The notes: generated by a model from the letters alone, not told the origin. DNA of 11,473 nucleotides from JBLHKS01 sp047620505 (GCA_047620505.1 JBLHKS010000219.1:1-11473), one strand, 5' to 3'. Counted from the stretch's first letter, positions 1 through 8,092 are shown. Translations and numbers: made by a program.

Positions 1-572
1 TGAAAGACGTCGGCGAAAATTTCGTCGCCGCAGGCAACATCCGGATTGAAGCGGCCAACATCATCTGGGCCGCAGGCGTCGAGGCCCCGGCAATGGTTCA
101 AAACATGGGTGCTGAACTCGATCGTGGACGGCTCGTCGTCGAGCCGGATCTTTCGTTGAAGGGTTTCGAAAATGTCTTCGCGATCGGCGACATCGCCAGT
201 TGCTGCGACGCGAACGAAGTCAAAGTCCCCGGTCTCAGCCCCGCCGCAATCCAGATGGGCAAGCACGTCGCCCAGCAGCTGCTGGCGGAAACGCGCGAGC
301 CTTTCGCCTATAAAGACAAGGGCACGATGGCCACGATCGGCCGCAGCGCCGCCGTCGCGAAATGGAAACTCGGATCGTGGACAGGATTCAAGGCATGGAT
401 CCTCTGGCTCTTCGTCCACGTGCTTTTCTTGATCGGTTTCCGGAACAAAATCGCCGTGATGTGGCAGTGGTTTTACTCGTACCTGACCTATCGGCGAGGC
501 GCGCGAATCATCACGGGAATCAGCGAGGAGCCATCTCCGAAACCGGCGGATCCAGACGAGCAAAAGGGCTAA
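1..572 (+). CDS. ndh: Type II NADH dehydrogenase (NDH-2), C-terminal part, 5' truncated by window edge
   Basis: The frame is open from base 3 and gives the last 189 residues. NDH-2 is a single-chain FAD enzyme that passes electrons from NADH to quinone at the inner face of the membrane without pumping protons. Visible here are the segment IIWAAGV (second dinucleotide-fold strand), then the FAD-binding motif NVFAIGDIA, the stretch GLSPAAIQMGKHVAQQLL, and a hydrophobic C-terminal anchor FKAWILWLFVHVLFLIGF followed by WQWFYSYLTYRRGARIITG. The last two match the usual membrane-contacting tail of bacterial NDH-2. The N-terminal FAD fold lies outside the window. The gene ends in TAA and converges on the fusion gene only 11 bases away; I see no clear terminator between them. 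A related FAD-dependent oxidoreductase is possible, but the tail makes NDH-2 most likely. Confidence 0.9.
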   Translation, partial: KDVGENFVAAGNIRIEAANIIWAAGVEAPAMVQNMGAELDRGRLVVEPDLSLKGFENVFAIGDIASCCDANEVKVPGLSPAAIQMGKHVAQQLLAETREPFAYKDKGTMATIGRSAAVAKWKLGSWTGFKAWILWLFVHVLFLIGFRNKIAVMWQWFYSYLTYRRGARIITGISEEPSPKPADPDEQKG

Positions 573-583
573 GCCGCCGAAGC

Positions 584-2680
584 CTACAAATCCTGGGCGA
601 GCTCTGCGATTTTCTCGGCTTCCTTCTTCGCCTTGTCGAAGGAAGCGCGAACTCGCTTCAACAAACCGCGCCCCAACATGTCGTCCGCTTTCGCCAGCAG
701 CTGCTTGGTCATGTCCAGCACGTCGCCATCGCCTGCCCAGTGCCGACGCACGATCATCGGGTCAACTTTGTTGACGACTTCGTTCAACGCCCAGGATGCA
801 AGGACGAGGTCGTCGAGGTAGCCGATCGGGCCGAAAATAAACTCCGGCATTAGGTCGAACGGCGAAATGAAATAGGCGATCGCAACGCCGAGTTTGGCCT
901 TTTCTTTGAGCGGAACTTCCGGATCGGCGACGAGCTTGCAGAGCAGGTGAAACACGTCCGGCGCGAGGAGCACGTATTCGATCCAACGACTGTCGCGCGC
1001 CTTTTTTGACTCGCCCCAGGCCTGAATTTTCTGCCGGATTTTCTGGTAAAAGCCAGTCTGTTCTTCTGGCAATGTCAAGGCGGTGGAAACGATCCTCGTG
1101 CGCAAAATCGTCGCCGACTGGGCGTGCGTTCGCAGCTTGCAGTTTTCACCTGCGCTTGCCGGAATCGCGAAAAAATCACCTGGCTGAAAAAGGTGCCCGC
1201 CGCATTCGATCAGCCCATCAACCACGGTCAGGATCGCGAATTTCCCATCGCCCGCGACCGACTCTGAGGCCTCCGGCTTGAGCTCGAACCGATCGACGCG
1301 AAACTCCGGACAACTCGCGAGCGTCTTGCCGTCCAGCTGGTCAAAATCCGGTTCGATGTCGGAAAAATCGATGCAGCGGATCGACTCTTCGATATGGAGA
1401 TCGCGCGGCTTTCCGTCCAGCCCAAGCCGATTCCAATCGAAAACGCGATAGGTCGTGTCGCTGTTGGCCTGGATTTCGTAGATCAAAATCCCCGCGCCAA
1501 TCGAGTGCAAACGACCGCTTGGAATGAAAATAAAATCACCCGCTTTCGGCTCGAGAACGTGGACGACCTCGGAGACCGTCCCGTGTTTCAAAGCATAAAG
1601 AAAAGCGTCGCGGCTGACTTCCTCTTTGAGCCCGACGTAGATTTTTGCGCCCGGCTCAGCATCGGCGACGTACCACATTTCTGACTTCGATTCGCCGCCC
1701 AATTCGCTCGCGATTGCCTCAGGCGGGTGGACCTGAATCGAAAGATCTTTCTGCGCGTCGAGGATCTTGAGTAGCAGTGGAAATCGTTCGCCGCGCGCGT
1801 CGGCACCGAAGATTTCCTCGCGCTGAAATCGCCAGAGATCGTTCAGACTCAGGCCGGCGAACGCGCCTTCGCAAACCACGCTCTGCGCTTCCGGCCGATC
1901 GACAATTTCCCAGGATTCGCCGATCGGCTCTTCGCTTGGCAACTTCCGATCGAACGTTTTTTCGAGATTCCGACCGCCCCAGATTTTCTCTCGATAAACC
2001 GGCGCGAAAACCAGTGGTTCGTCGACTGAGCCGGCCGCATTCCTGAAGATCTTCGCCTTGTGAGCTGACCATTCGTCGATCGTATCGATGTCCGTCAGCC
2101 GCAGCAGCTGCTGGGTCTCGAAGCCGCATTCGGCAGCACGTTCGAGGCTCTTTTCGAGGGTATCCGGAGCGCTCCAGGGCACATCGAAAATCCGTTCATC
2201 CAGCCGGTTGAGCCCGATCAAATAGTAGCCGCCGTCGTCGGTCGGGCCAAAAATGGCGTCCGCGCCGCTGCCGAGTTTTTCCCAGGTTTCCGCGTAAATT
2301 TCGGCCGTGATCTCGACGCAATCGGTCCCAATCGCGCAAACCCGCGTGTGGCCGGATTCAAACGCGCCTCGAAAGCCAGCGATCAGCCGTGCACCGAGAT
2401 CGCCGCTGACTTGCGGCTGAAAATCCAGCTGCTTCGCGTCTCCCGGCCAGACCCCGCTGATCCACTCGACGACTTCGGCTTGGCGTTCCGGCGGATCGAA
2501 GAGAATCCGGATTTCGCCCGGTGCCGCGTGGGCCGTCGCGAGCGTCTCGCGCACAAGTCGTTGGTAAACGATGGTAGCGGCCTCAGCGCCGATCGATGCG
2601 GCGAGCCGGGTTTTGACCTTACCGGGCTCGGGGAATTTGAGGAAAACGAGGATTAGGGGATCGTTCAAAACAGTGGCCAA
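584..2680 (-). CDS. Three-domain fusion: DUF2064/TIGR04282 transferase + type I mannose-6-phosphate isomerase + YkvA (DUF1232)
   Basis: One uninterrupted frame of 698 codons contains three families. Residues about 8-205 are a DUF2064/TIGR04282 (CofC-like, GT-A-type fold) domain: FPEPGKVKTRL at 16-26, GTDC at 118-121, FGPTDDGGYYLIGL at 144-157, DIDTIDEW at 197-204. Residues about 222-530 are a complete class I phosphomannose isomerase (fructose-6-P to mannose-6-P, zinc cupin): the likely Zn ligands Q316 and H318 in QVHP, E334 in KSEMWY and H392 in RLHSIG are all present, followed by YEIQANSDTTYRVFDWNR at 401-418. Residues about 565-650 are a YkvA domain (AYFISPFDLMPEF, then GYLDDLVLASWALN), with a charged helical tail. 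No in-frame start codon sits at the first junction, which argues against separate proteins. The start is TTG with no clear Shine-Dalgarno; a second TTG four codons on (2668) is an alternative. The sugar-phosphate role is known for the middle domain only; what the other two add is unknown. Confidence 0.85.
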   Translation of the reverse strand: MATVLNDPLILVFLKFPEPGKVKTRLAASIGAEAATIVYQRLVRETLATAHAAPGEIRILFDPPERQAEVVEWISGVWPGDAKQLDFQPQVSGDLGARLIAGFRGAFESGHTRVCAIGTDCVEITAEIYAETWEKLGSGADAIFGPTDDGGYYLIGLNRLDERIFDVPWSAPDTLEKSLERAAECGFETQQLLRLTDIDTIDEWSAHKAKIFRNAAGSVDEPLVFAPVYREKIWGGRNLEKTFDRKLPSEEPIGESWEIVDRPEAQSVVCEGAFAGLSLNDLWRFQREEIFGADARGERFPLLLKILDAQKDLSIQVHPPEAIASELGGESKSEMWYVADAEPGAKIYVGLKEEVSRDAFLYALKHGTVSEVVHVLEPKAGDFIFIPSGRLHSIGAGILIYEIQANSDTTYRVFDWNRLGLDGKPRDLHIEESIRCIDFSDIEPDFDQLDGKTLASCPEFRVDRFELKPEASESVAGDGKFAILTVVDGLIECGGHLFQPGDFFAIPASAGENCKLRTHAQSATILRTRIVSTALTLPEEQTGFYQKIRQKIQAWGESKKARDSRWIEYVLLAPDVFHLLCKLVADPEVPLKEKAKLGVAIAYFISPFDLMPEFIFGPIGYLDDLVLASWALNEVVNKVDPMIVRRHWAGDGDVLDMTKQLLAKADDMLGRGLLKRVRASFDKAKKEAEKIAELAQDL

Positions 2681-2733
2681 CAGCTCAGCCAGGCTGCCTT
2701 TGAACGCAAGAAGTCCGGCGATTTTTCATCCGG

Positions 2734-2985
2734 CTAGCCACCATCGTCTTCGGCGCAATCGTCGCCGATTCCGCCTCCCGTCACCGGAATCAGAGTTGGG
2801 CCTGGCGAAGCGATCTCATCGGAGCCCTCGTAGGTCCTGATCCAAGCCCGCTCATTCGCGTCAAGCGCGAGCGATGATCCCTCACGTTCGCCAGGTTTCG
2901 TCAGTTTCGAGCCAGCAGAAAATTGGCGGCGACCGCGAACAGGGCGGTGGTCCGCAGCCGGACGGCTTCGGCTTCCGATCGAAAA
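2734..2985 (-). pseudogene. Decayed fragment related to residues ~57-150 of the large vWA protein at 8761-11473
   Basis: The 305 bases between mutL and the fusion gene are not empty. On the minus strand, 2880-2821 translates to GSSLALDANERAWIRTYEGS. The large protein has GSSLGFDSSDRGWIWAYEDS (from its base 11100), 11 of 20 identical, and about 39 of 60 bases agree by eye. The similarity runs on through a SPGPTLIP / LPSPTIIP match and a Gly-rich stretch, then ends at TAG (2736-2734) where the large protein turns acidic. Upstream, a weaker match (SEAEA then FLLARN, against SESEA then FVIAKN) lies in a different frame and hits TGA, so a frameshift or small deletion must separate the parts. No start codon or N-terminal helix is visible. 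It could be the tail of a once separate pseudopilin-like gene or a broken partial copy of the large gene. Confidence 0.6.
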
Positions 2986-2996
2986 CTAAGCCGTCC
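2960..2996 (-). terminator. Weak inverted repeat over the mutL stop codon, possible terminator
   Basis: GGACGGCTT (2960-2968) and AAGCCGTCC (2988-2996) are perfect 9-base complements around a 19-base loop that contains the end of the mutL TAG. No T-run follows on the minus strand, so intrinsic termination is doubtful; it may be incidental. Confidence 0.2.
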
Positions 2997-4833
2997 TTCC
3001 GAATCGTTTCTCCAACTCGCCGAACGGCATTTGAATCAACGTCGGCCGGCCGTGCGGACAGCAGTAGGGCAGCTCGCAATCTAACAAATCATCAAGAAGT
3101 CGACTCACTTCGAGCGGTCGGAGTGAGTCGTTCGCCTTGACTGCGTAGCGACAAACCGTTGTCGCGACCATGTCTTCGCCGAGCCGCATTGAACTCATCC
3201 GGCGACTGACTTTCTTGAGTTCCTCGACCACGTCGTTCATGATTTTTGCCGGATCGTCCTTTTTGAAAAATTGCGGAAGGCTGTCGATTTTGAGCGTGTT
3301 CTGGCCGAAGGGCTCAGCCGCGATTCCAAGCCGCTGGATCGCGTCGAGATTCTGTTGAACGAGATCGAAATCACGCGGAGCCAGCTCCACCGTTAACGGC
3401 ATGAGCAGCTTCTGGGTTGGGACACCTTCGTTGGCCATGCGCTCCCGCATTTTCTCGAAAAGGACGCGCTCGTGCGCCGCGTGCTGATCCATGAGAACGA
3501 GTCCCTCGGCGCTTTCCATCAGAACGTAGAGTTTGCCGAGCACGCCGATGATCCGGAAGTCTTCAGAACGCACCGCCTTAACTGGTGGTTCAAACTCAGC
3601 AGCTGCTGGCGCGGTTTCTGGCGGTGAAGCCGGTTCCGGCGAAGGTGACGAAGGCGGCGGCGTGGGCTCTGGTTCAATCCAATCTTTTCGGAGCGAAAGC
3701 TGTTCTCGCTCGGGAATCAGAGACGGCTGCGTTGCGAGTTCGGCCAGATCCTGGCTGGGCGGAGGCGGCTCTGGCAGGGAATGAACGCGCTGACCGGGAA
3801 TCGTCGTTTGTGCGCGTGTCAGGGTCTTTTGGAGCGCCTCGATCACCGCATCGCGAACGCCGTTCCCGTCGCGAAAGCGGACTTCCTTTTTTGCCGGGTG
3901 AACATTCACGTCAACCGCGTACGGGCTCATCTCCAGAAACAGAAACGTCAGCGGGTACTGCCCCTTCATCAGCGCCGTGTGGTAGCCCTCGCGCAAAGCA
4001 TAATTCAGCATCGGGGCCTCGACCGGCCTCCCGTTCAGGAACGTCAGCTGAAGACTCCGGGTAGAACGCCCCATGCCGAATCCGCCCATGAAACCGGTGA
4101 TCCGGATGTCGCCCGATTCGTACGGCGCAACTGGTAGGAGCCGCGATGCAATCTCGGAACCAACGAAGCCCTGAATTCGCTCTAACAAACTCTCCGTCGC
4201 CGGTAGCCGAAACTGTTCGCGGTCGTTGCGGACGAGCGTGAAGGCGATGTCCGGATGAGCGATCGCTTGGACGCGGACGACTTGTTCGATGTGGCTGTAC
4301 TCGGTGTTTTCGGTGCGCAGAAATTTGCGTCGAGCCGGGATGTTGAAGAAAAGCTGCCGCACTTCGATTTGCGTTCCAGGCGGCTCGCCGCAATCTTTAA
4401 CACTCGCAATTTTGCCGCCGTTGATGACGATTTCCGTCCCGCTGAGCGCGTCCTTTTCGCGTGTTGTCAGGCGGAACTTCGAAACACTGGCGATGCTCGG
4501 AATCGCTTCCCCGCGAAACCCTAGCGTCGAGATTCCACCGAGGTCTTCCGTCGTTCGAATCTTGCTCGTCGCGTGCCGTTCGAGACACATCAGCGCGTCG
4601 TCCCGATTCATCCCGATCCCATCATCGATGATCTGGATTTTCGACATCCCGCCGCGTTGAACCCCGACTTCGATCTTTCGCGCCTCAGCATCAATGCTGT
4701 TTTCCAGCAGCTCCTTGACCACGGAAGCGGGGCGTTCAACCACTTCGCCAGCGGCTACCTGGCTGGCGAGTGCGTCTGAGAGAAGGCGGATGCGGGACAC
4801 GGAAAATGCGGTTCGAAGAATTTCTGAGGCCAA
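2986..4833 (-). CDS. mutL: DNA mismatch repair protein MutL, endonuclease type
   Basis: MutL couples mismatch recognition by MutS to strand incision. At 615 residues it has normal length. The N-terminal GHKL ATPase shows AAGEVVERPASVVKELLENS (27-46, with catalytic-type E41 and Mg-binding N45), DDGIGM (70-75) and TLGFRGEAIPSIASVS (103-118). The transducer domain includes FLNGRPV and the HPAKKEVRFRD segment. A Pro-rich linker (about 350-415) leads to the C-terminal dimerisation domain. That domain carries the metal-site motif DQHA-x2-E-x4-E (449-460), VCRYAVKA (560-567) and CPHGRP (592-597). This set marks the self-nicking MutL of bacteria without MutH, so strand cutting is probably intrinsic. 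The start is uncertain: the TTG at 4833 directly abuts an AGGAGG with no spacer, while the GTG at 4800 (before SRIRLLSDALASQ) better fits the usual N-terminus and would give 604 residues. It is divergent from metG. Confidence 0.95.
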   Translation of the reverse strand: MASEILRTAFSVSRIRLLSDALASQVAAGEVVERPASVVKELLENSIDAEARKIEVGVQRGGMSKIQIIDDGIGMNRDDALMCLERHATSKIRTTEDLGGISTLGFRGEAIPSIASVSKFRLTTREKDALSGTEIVINGGKIASVKDCGEPPGTQIEVRQLFFNIPARRKFLRTENTEYSHIEQVVRVQAIAHPDIAFTLVRNDREQFRLPATESLLERIQGFVGSEIASRLLPVAPYESGDIRITGFMGGFGMGRSTRSLQLTFLNGRPVEAPMLNYALREGYHTALMKGQYPLTFLFLEMSPYAVDVNVHPAKKEVRFRDGNGVRDAVIEALQKTLTRAQTTIPGQRVHSLPEPPPPSQDLAELATQPSLIPEREQLSLRKDWIEPEPTPPPSSPSPEPASPPETAPAAAEFEPPVKAVRSEDFRIIGVLGKLYVLMESAEGLVLMDQHAAHERVLFEKMRERMANEGVPTQKLLMPLTVELAPRDFDLVQQNLDAIQRLGIAAEPFGQNTLKIDSLPQFFKKDDPAKIMNDVVEELKKVSRRMSSMRLGEDMVATTVCRYAVKANDSLRPLEVSRLLDDLLDCELPYCCPHGRPTLIQMPFGELEKRFGRTA

Positions 4834-4839
4834 CCTCCT
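4834..4839 (-). promoter_or_regulatory. Perfect Shine-Dalgarno sequence abutting the mutL TTG
   Basis: The minus strand reads AGGAGG directly followed by TTG (4833-4831). Zero spacing is too tight for normal initiation, and the next plausible start, GTG at 4800, is 33 bases away, too far. The motif therefore does not settle the mutL start. An ATT codon (4821) lies 12 bases from it in frame but is an improbable start. Confidence 0.35.
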
Positions 4840-4933
4840 GACAATCCCACATTGCGAAACTCGAATTTCAAAATTCCAGCGTCAGCGTCGGAGCAAAACG
4901 GAGATTTCGAGTTCTGCGGCCAGATTTCGGTTG

Positions 4934-4958
4934 TCAGTCGCGGAAAACCGAGGACTGA
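4934..4958 (+). other. Hairpin in the metG leader
   Basis: TCAGTC (4934-4939) pairs with GACTGA (4953-4958), and inside it CGG (4941-4943) pairs with CCG (4948-4950) around an AAAA loop. The structure sits 19 bases upstream of the metG ATG. It resembles neither a T-box nor an S-box riboswitch, being far too short. It may affect translation or be fortuitous. The rest of the 4834-4977 gap holds a GAATTT-CA-AAATTC inverted repeat (4863-4876) and no convincing -35/-10 pair for either gene. Confidence 0.25.
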
Positions 4959-4967
4959 ACAGCTCAC

Positions 4968-4977
4968 GATTTAAATC
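4968..4977. promoter_or_regulatory. Ten-base AT-rich palindrome directly before the metG ATG
   Basis: GATTTAAATC is a perfect palindrome ending one base before the ATG at 4978 and takes the place where a Shine-Dalgarno would be expected. There is no purine-rich ribosome site upstream of metG. It could be an operator-like site or simply an AT-rich initiation region. Confidence 0.2.
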
Positions 4978-7038
4978 ATGAGTCGCCAACTTCTCGTAAC
5001 TTCAGCGCTGCCGTACGCCAACGGCCATATTCACATCGGCCACCTGGTCGAGTACCTGCAAACCGACATCTGGGTTCGGTTTCAGAAGATGTCGGGAAAC
5101 CGCTGCGTTTACATTTGCGCGGACGACACTCACGGCGCAGCGATCATGCTGCGCGCCCAGTCCGAGGGCCGAAGCGAGGAGGAGCTGATTGCCGAAATGC
5201 AGGCGGCGCACGAGCGCGATTTCGCCGGTTTCGGGATCGAATTCGATAACTACAGCTCGACTAACAGTCCGGCAAACGCAGAGGTCTGCGCCGAAATCTG
5301 GAAAGCGTTGCGCGAAGCTGGAATGGTCGTCGAGGAGGAGATCGATCAGCTCTTTGATGTCGAGAAGCAGACTTTCCTGGCCGATCGATTCGTCGAGGGA
5401 ACCTGCCCGTTCTGCAAAGCCGAAAAGCAGGCTGGCGACAACTGCGCTATCTGCGGAGAAACCTACATGCCGACCGAATTGATCAATCCGGTTAGCGTGA
5501 TTTCAGGAACGACGCCAGAGGTTCGAACGGCTCCGCATTTGTTCGTGGAAATTGAGCAGCTGCACGGATTTCTCGACGAATGGACTCAGTCCGGTGCCCT
5601 GCCGACCGAGAGCGCGAACTACCTGAAGAACTTCTTCCTCAATGAGAAAGATGAAAAGACTGGGAAGGTCGTTGCTAAGCCGCTTCACAATTGGGACATC
5701 TCGCGACCGGCCCCGTACTTCGGTTTCGAGATTCCGGACAGCCCCGGAAATTTCTGGTACGTCTGGTTTGATGCGCCGATCGGCTACATCGCTTCGACGC
5801 ACGAGTGGTGTGAACGTGAGGGCGGGAAAGTCGACGATTGGTGGAGGAACGACGACGTCGAAATTCATCATTTCATCGGCAAGGACATTCAGTATTTTCA
5901 TACCCTCTTCTGGCCCGCGATGCTCAAGACTGCCGGCTTCAATTTGCCGAAACACGTCCACATCCACGGCTTCCTGACGGTCGACGGCAAGAAGATGTCG
6001 AAGCGCGACGGCACGTTCATCAACGCCTCGAAATACCTCGAACATCTCGACCCGAATTTCCTTCGGTATTTTTACGCGAGCAAACTTTCGGCGAGAGTCG
6101 AGGACATCGACCTGAACATCGATGAATTCGTCGCCAAGGTGAATACGGATCTCGTTGGGAAGGTCGTTAACCTCGCTAGTCGGAGCGCGAAGTTCGTGAA
6201 GAACGTCGGTTTGTCGACGGCGTATCCGGATGACGGCGGCTTGTTCGAGGAGTTCGCCAAACAGGGCGATGCGATCGCTGCGGCTTACGAAGAATGCGCC
6301 TACAGCCGGGCGATGCGCCTTATCATGGAGCTGGCCGACAAAGCGAATCCGTTCGTCGAACAGAACGCGCCGTGGGAGCTGAAGAAGGACCCTGACAATG
6401 CGCAAAAACTTCAGGACGTCTGCACCGTCGCGCTGAATCTGTTTCGACAGCTGGCGATTTATCTGGCACCTGTTTTGCCTGAGTTGGCTCAAAAAACAGG
6501 CGAGCTGCTCGGCGATTCTCTGGATGATTGGGCGAAGTCGAAGACACCGCTCGTCGGCACGCCGGTGGCGAAGTTCAAGCACATGATGCAGCGAGTCGAT
6601 CCGAAGAATGTCGAGGCGATGATTGAAGAAAGCCGCGAGGAAGCGCCGCCAGCAGCCGCTGTGGCGACGGAATCCGGAAAGTGGCTCGAAGACGAGCCAG
6701 TCGCGGAAGAAATCACGATCGACGATTTCGCCAAAGTCGATCTCCGCGTGGCGCGCGTGATCGAAGCGAACGAAGTCAAGGAAGCTCGGAAACTGCTCCA
6801 GCTGAAGCTAAGCCTCGGCGGAACGGAGACGCGAAACGTGTTCGCTGGCCTCAAAGCGGCTTACGAAACGCCGGCTGATCTCGTCGGGAAACTCGTCGTC
6901 GTCGTCGCGAATCTCGCTCCGCGCAAAATGAAGTTCGGCGTCAGCGAAGGCATGATTATCGCTGCTGGGCCGGGTGGAAAGGAAGTCTACGTCCTCAGCC
7001 CGGACTCGGGAGCCGAGCCAGGGCAGCGGGTTCATTAG
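4978..7038 (+). CDS. metG: Methionine--tRNA ligase (MetRS) with C-terminal tRNA-binding domain
   Basis: It charges tRNA-Met with methionine in the cytoplasm using ATP, for both initiation and elongation. At 686 residues it is close to the long MetRS form such as E. coli's. The class I HIGH motif lies at 19-22 (ANGHIHIGH). The connective-peptide zinc knuckle keeps one visible pair of CxxC motifs: C143, C146, C156, C159. The second signature is KMSKR at 339-343 (KMSKRDGTF), the KMSKS variant. An anticodon-binding helical region follows, including the NLASRSAKFV segment. A linker then leads to an EMAP/Trbp111-type OB-fold at about 579-686 (DDFAKVDLRVARVIEANEV, then LAPRKMKFGVSEGMI), which helps dimerisation and tRNA binding. 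The ATG start fits the family N-terminus (RQLLVTSALPYANG). It is probably co-transcribed with gpsA 43 bases downstream. A 359-codon antisense frame inside it is a shadow. Confidence 0.97.
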   Translation: MSRQLLVTSALPYANGHIHIGHLVEYLQTDIWVRFQKMSGNRCVYICADDTHGAAIMLRAQSEGRSEEELIAEMQAAHERDFAGFGIEFDNYSSTNSPANAEVCAEIWKALREAGMVVEEEIDQLFDVEKQTFLADRFVEGTCPFCKAEKQAGDNCAICGETYMPTELINPVSVISGTTPEVRTAPHLFVEIEQLHGFLDEWTQSGALPTESANYLKNFFLNEKDEKTGKVVAKPLHNWDISRPAPYFGFEIPDSPGNFWYVWFDAPIGYIASTHEWCEREGGKVDDWWRNDDVEIHHFIGKDIQYFHTLFWPAMLKTAGFNLPKHVHIHGFLTVDGKKMSKRDGTFINASKYLEHLDPNFLRYFYASKLSARVEDIDLNIDEFVAKVNTDLVGKVVNLASRSAKFVKNVGLSTAYPDDGGLFEEFAKQGDAIAAAYEECAYSRAMRLIMELADKANPFVEQNAPWELKKDPDNAQKLQDVCTVALNLFRQLAIYLAPVLPELAQKTGELLGDSLDDWAKSKTPLVGTPVAKFKHMMQRVDPKNVEAMIEESREEAPPAAAVATESGKWLEDEPVAEEITIDDFAKVDLRVARVIEANEVKEARKLLQLKLSLGGTETRNVFAGLKAAYETPADLVGKLVVVVANLAPRKMKFGVSEGMIIAAGPGGKEVYVLSPDSGAEPGQRVH

Positions 7039-7081
7039 AATTGCTGGTTGCGCCTGCGGCTATCTCCAGTTCCATCCTGAC

Positions 7082-8080
7082 ATGATGAAAAATGCAGTCG
7101 TCCTCGGCACTGGAAGTTTCGGCTCCGCTCTGGCGGCGTTGCTCGCTGAGCGTGGTTTGGAAACGACGATCTGGGGGCGCAACGCCGCGGCTGTTGAAGA
7201 GATCAACGAGCGACATTCCAACGCGCGATATTTGCCCGGGATCCAGCTTCCGGAATCGATCCGGGCGACAACAGATTTTGCGGCCTGCGCGGAGACCGAC
7301 TTGATCCTTTTCGTGCTGCCCTCTCGCTGCTTTCGCGAGGTGGCCGAGAATCTCCGAAATCATGGAGTGAACCCGAATGCGGTGCTGCTTTCCTGCACGA
7401 AGGGAATCGAGCTGGACACCGGCGCGCGAATGACTGAGGTGCTGAGCGAAACGTTTCCGGAGAACTCGGTAGCGGTACTGTCAGGGCCGTCTCACGCAGA
7501 GGAAATGGCGAAAAGGATGCCCACTGCGGTCGTCGTCGGTTGCGAAGACGACGAGCTTGCGATGAAGCTTCAGGACGTCTTCACACTTCCCTGGTTTCGC
7601 AGCTACCGAGCTAACGACGTGGCTGGAATCGAGATCGGCGGGTGCGTCAAAAACATCGCAGCGATCGCTGGCGGGATTGTCGAGGGCTGCGGACTCGGCG
7701 ACAATTCGAAGGCCGCGCTAGTGACTCGCGGGCTGGCTGAAATGGTCAGGCTAGGCGTGGCGATGGGTGGTCAGCCGGAAACGTTCATGGGCTTGAGCGG
7801 AGTGGGCGATTTGATGGCGACGTGTTTCAGCGATCACAGCCGAAACACGCGCGTGGGCCGAATGTTAGGCCAGGGAATGCCGCTGGATGAGATTCAAACC
7901 CGGCTCGGGATGGTCGCTGAGGGAGTGCCGAACACGGAGAGCGTTTATCAATTTGCTAAGAAGCACGGAGTCCGCGCGCCGGTAACCGAACTGCTCTTTG
8001 AGTTGCTTCAAGGTCGTCTGACGCCAGACGAAGCCTGTCAGCAGCTGCTGAGCCGAAGCCCTCGGGCGGAAACCGATTGA
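7082..8080 (+). CDS. gpsA: Glycerol-3-phosphate dehydrogenase [NAD(P)+]
   Basis: It reduces dihydroxyacetone phosphate to sn-glycerol-3-phosphate, the backbone for phospholipid synthesis, in the cytoplasm. The 332-residue product has the usual length. An N-terminal Rossmann fold carries GTGSFGSALAALLAERG (9-25), followed by SCTKGIE (104-110), SGPSHAEEM (134-142), and the substrate-site region with K190 in CVKNIAAIAGGIVEG and then LGDNSKAALVTRGLAEM. The loop GLSGVGDLMATCFSDHSRN (237-255) is also typical. The frame is open further upstream into metG, but the tandem ATG at 7082/7085 is the natural start: everything before it is non-homologous and overlaps metG. No strong Shine-Dalgarno precedes it. 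The plsY acyltransferase gene often found beside gpsA is absent here. It ends 12 bases short of the convergent small vWA gene. Confidence 0.96.
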   Translation: MMKNAVVLGTGSFGSALAALLAERGLETTIWGRNAAAVEEINERHSNARYLPGIQLPESIRATTDFAACAETDLILFVLPSRCFREVAENLRNHGVNPNAVLLSCTKGIELDTGARMTEVLSETFPENSVAVLSGPSHAEEMAKRMPTAVVVGCEDDELAMKLQDVFTLPWFRSYRANDVAGIEIGGCVKNIAAIAGGIVEGCGLGDNSKAALVTRGLAEMVRLGVAMGGQPETFMGLSGVGDLMATCFSDHSRNTRVGRMLGQGMPLDEIQTRLGMVAEGVPNTESVYQFAKKHGVRAPVTELLFELLQGRLTPDEACQQLLSRSPRAETD

Positions 8081-8091
8081 ACTCGGTTCAA
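8077..8091. terminator. Small inverted repeat between convergent gpsA and vWA genes
   Basis: TTGAAC (8077-8082) and GTTCAA (8086-8091) pair around a 3-base loop, overlapping the gpsA TGA and lying just beyond the vWA stop. The position suits a shared bidirectional terminator, but the stem is only 6 bp, AT-rich, and has no T-run. Confidence 0.25.
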
Positions 8092-8092
8092 C

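Noticed and set aside
573..583. Terminator between convergent ndh and the fusion gene
   Set aside because: Only 11 bases, with no stable stem or T-run that I could find.
2685..2729. 14-codon ATG frame just upstream of the fusion gene's TTG, possible leader peptide
   Set aside because: No ribosome site, no codon pattern or attenuator structure, and it sits at the edge of the relic; too weak to call.
2734..2988. 83 stop-free codons follow the mutL TAG in the same frame, as if read-through could extend MutL
   Set aside because: The mutL product already ends at the normal C-terminus, and the extension resembles the vWA-family relic, parts of which lie in another frame. Decay explains it better than read-through.
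4834..4977. T-box or S-box control of metG
   Set aside because: The 144-base gap, shared with the divergent mutL, lacks the T-box sequence, a specifier stem and a terminator; it is too small for either riboswitch.
5503..6582. 359-codon antisense open frame inside metG
   Set aside because: It is fully antisense to a certain metG, shows no recognisable domain, and long antisense frames are common in GC-rich genes.
6974..7081. Longer gpsA start inside metG
   Set aside because: The extra 36 residues overlap metG and precede the conserved GpsA N-terminus; the ATG pair at 7082/7085 fits the family.
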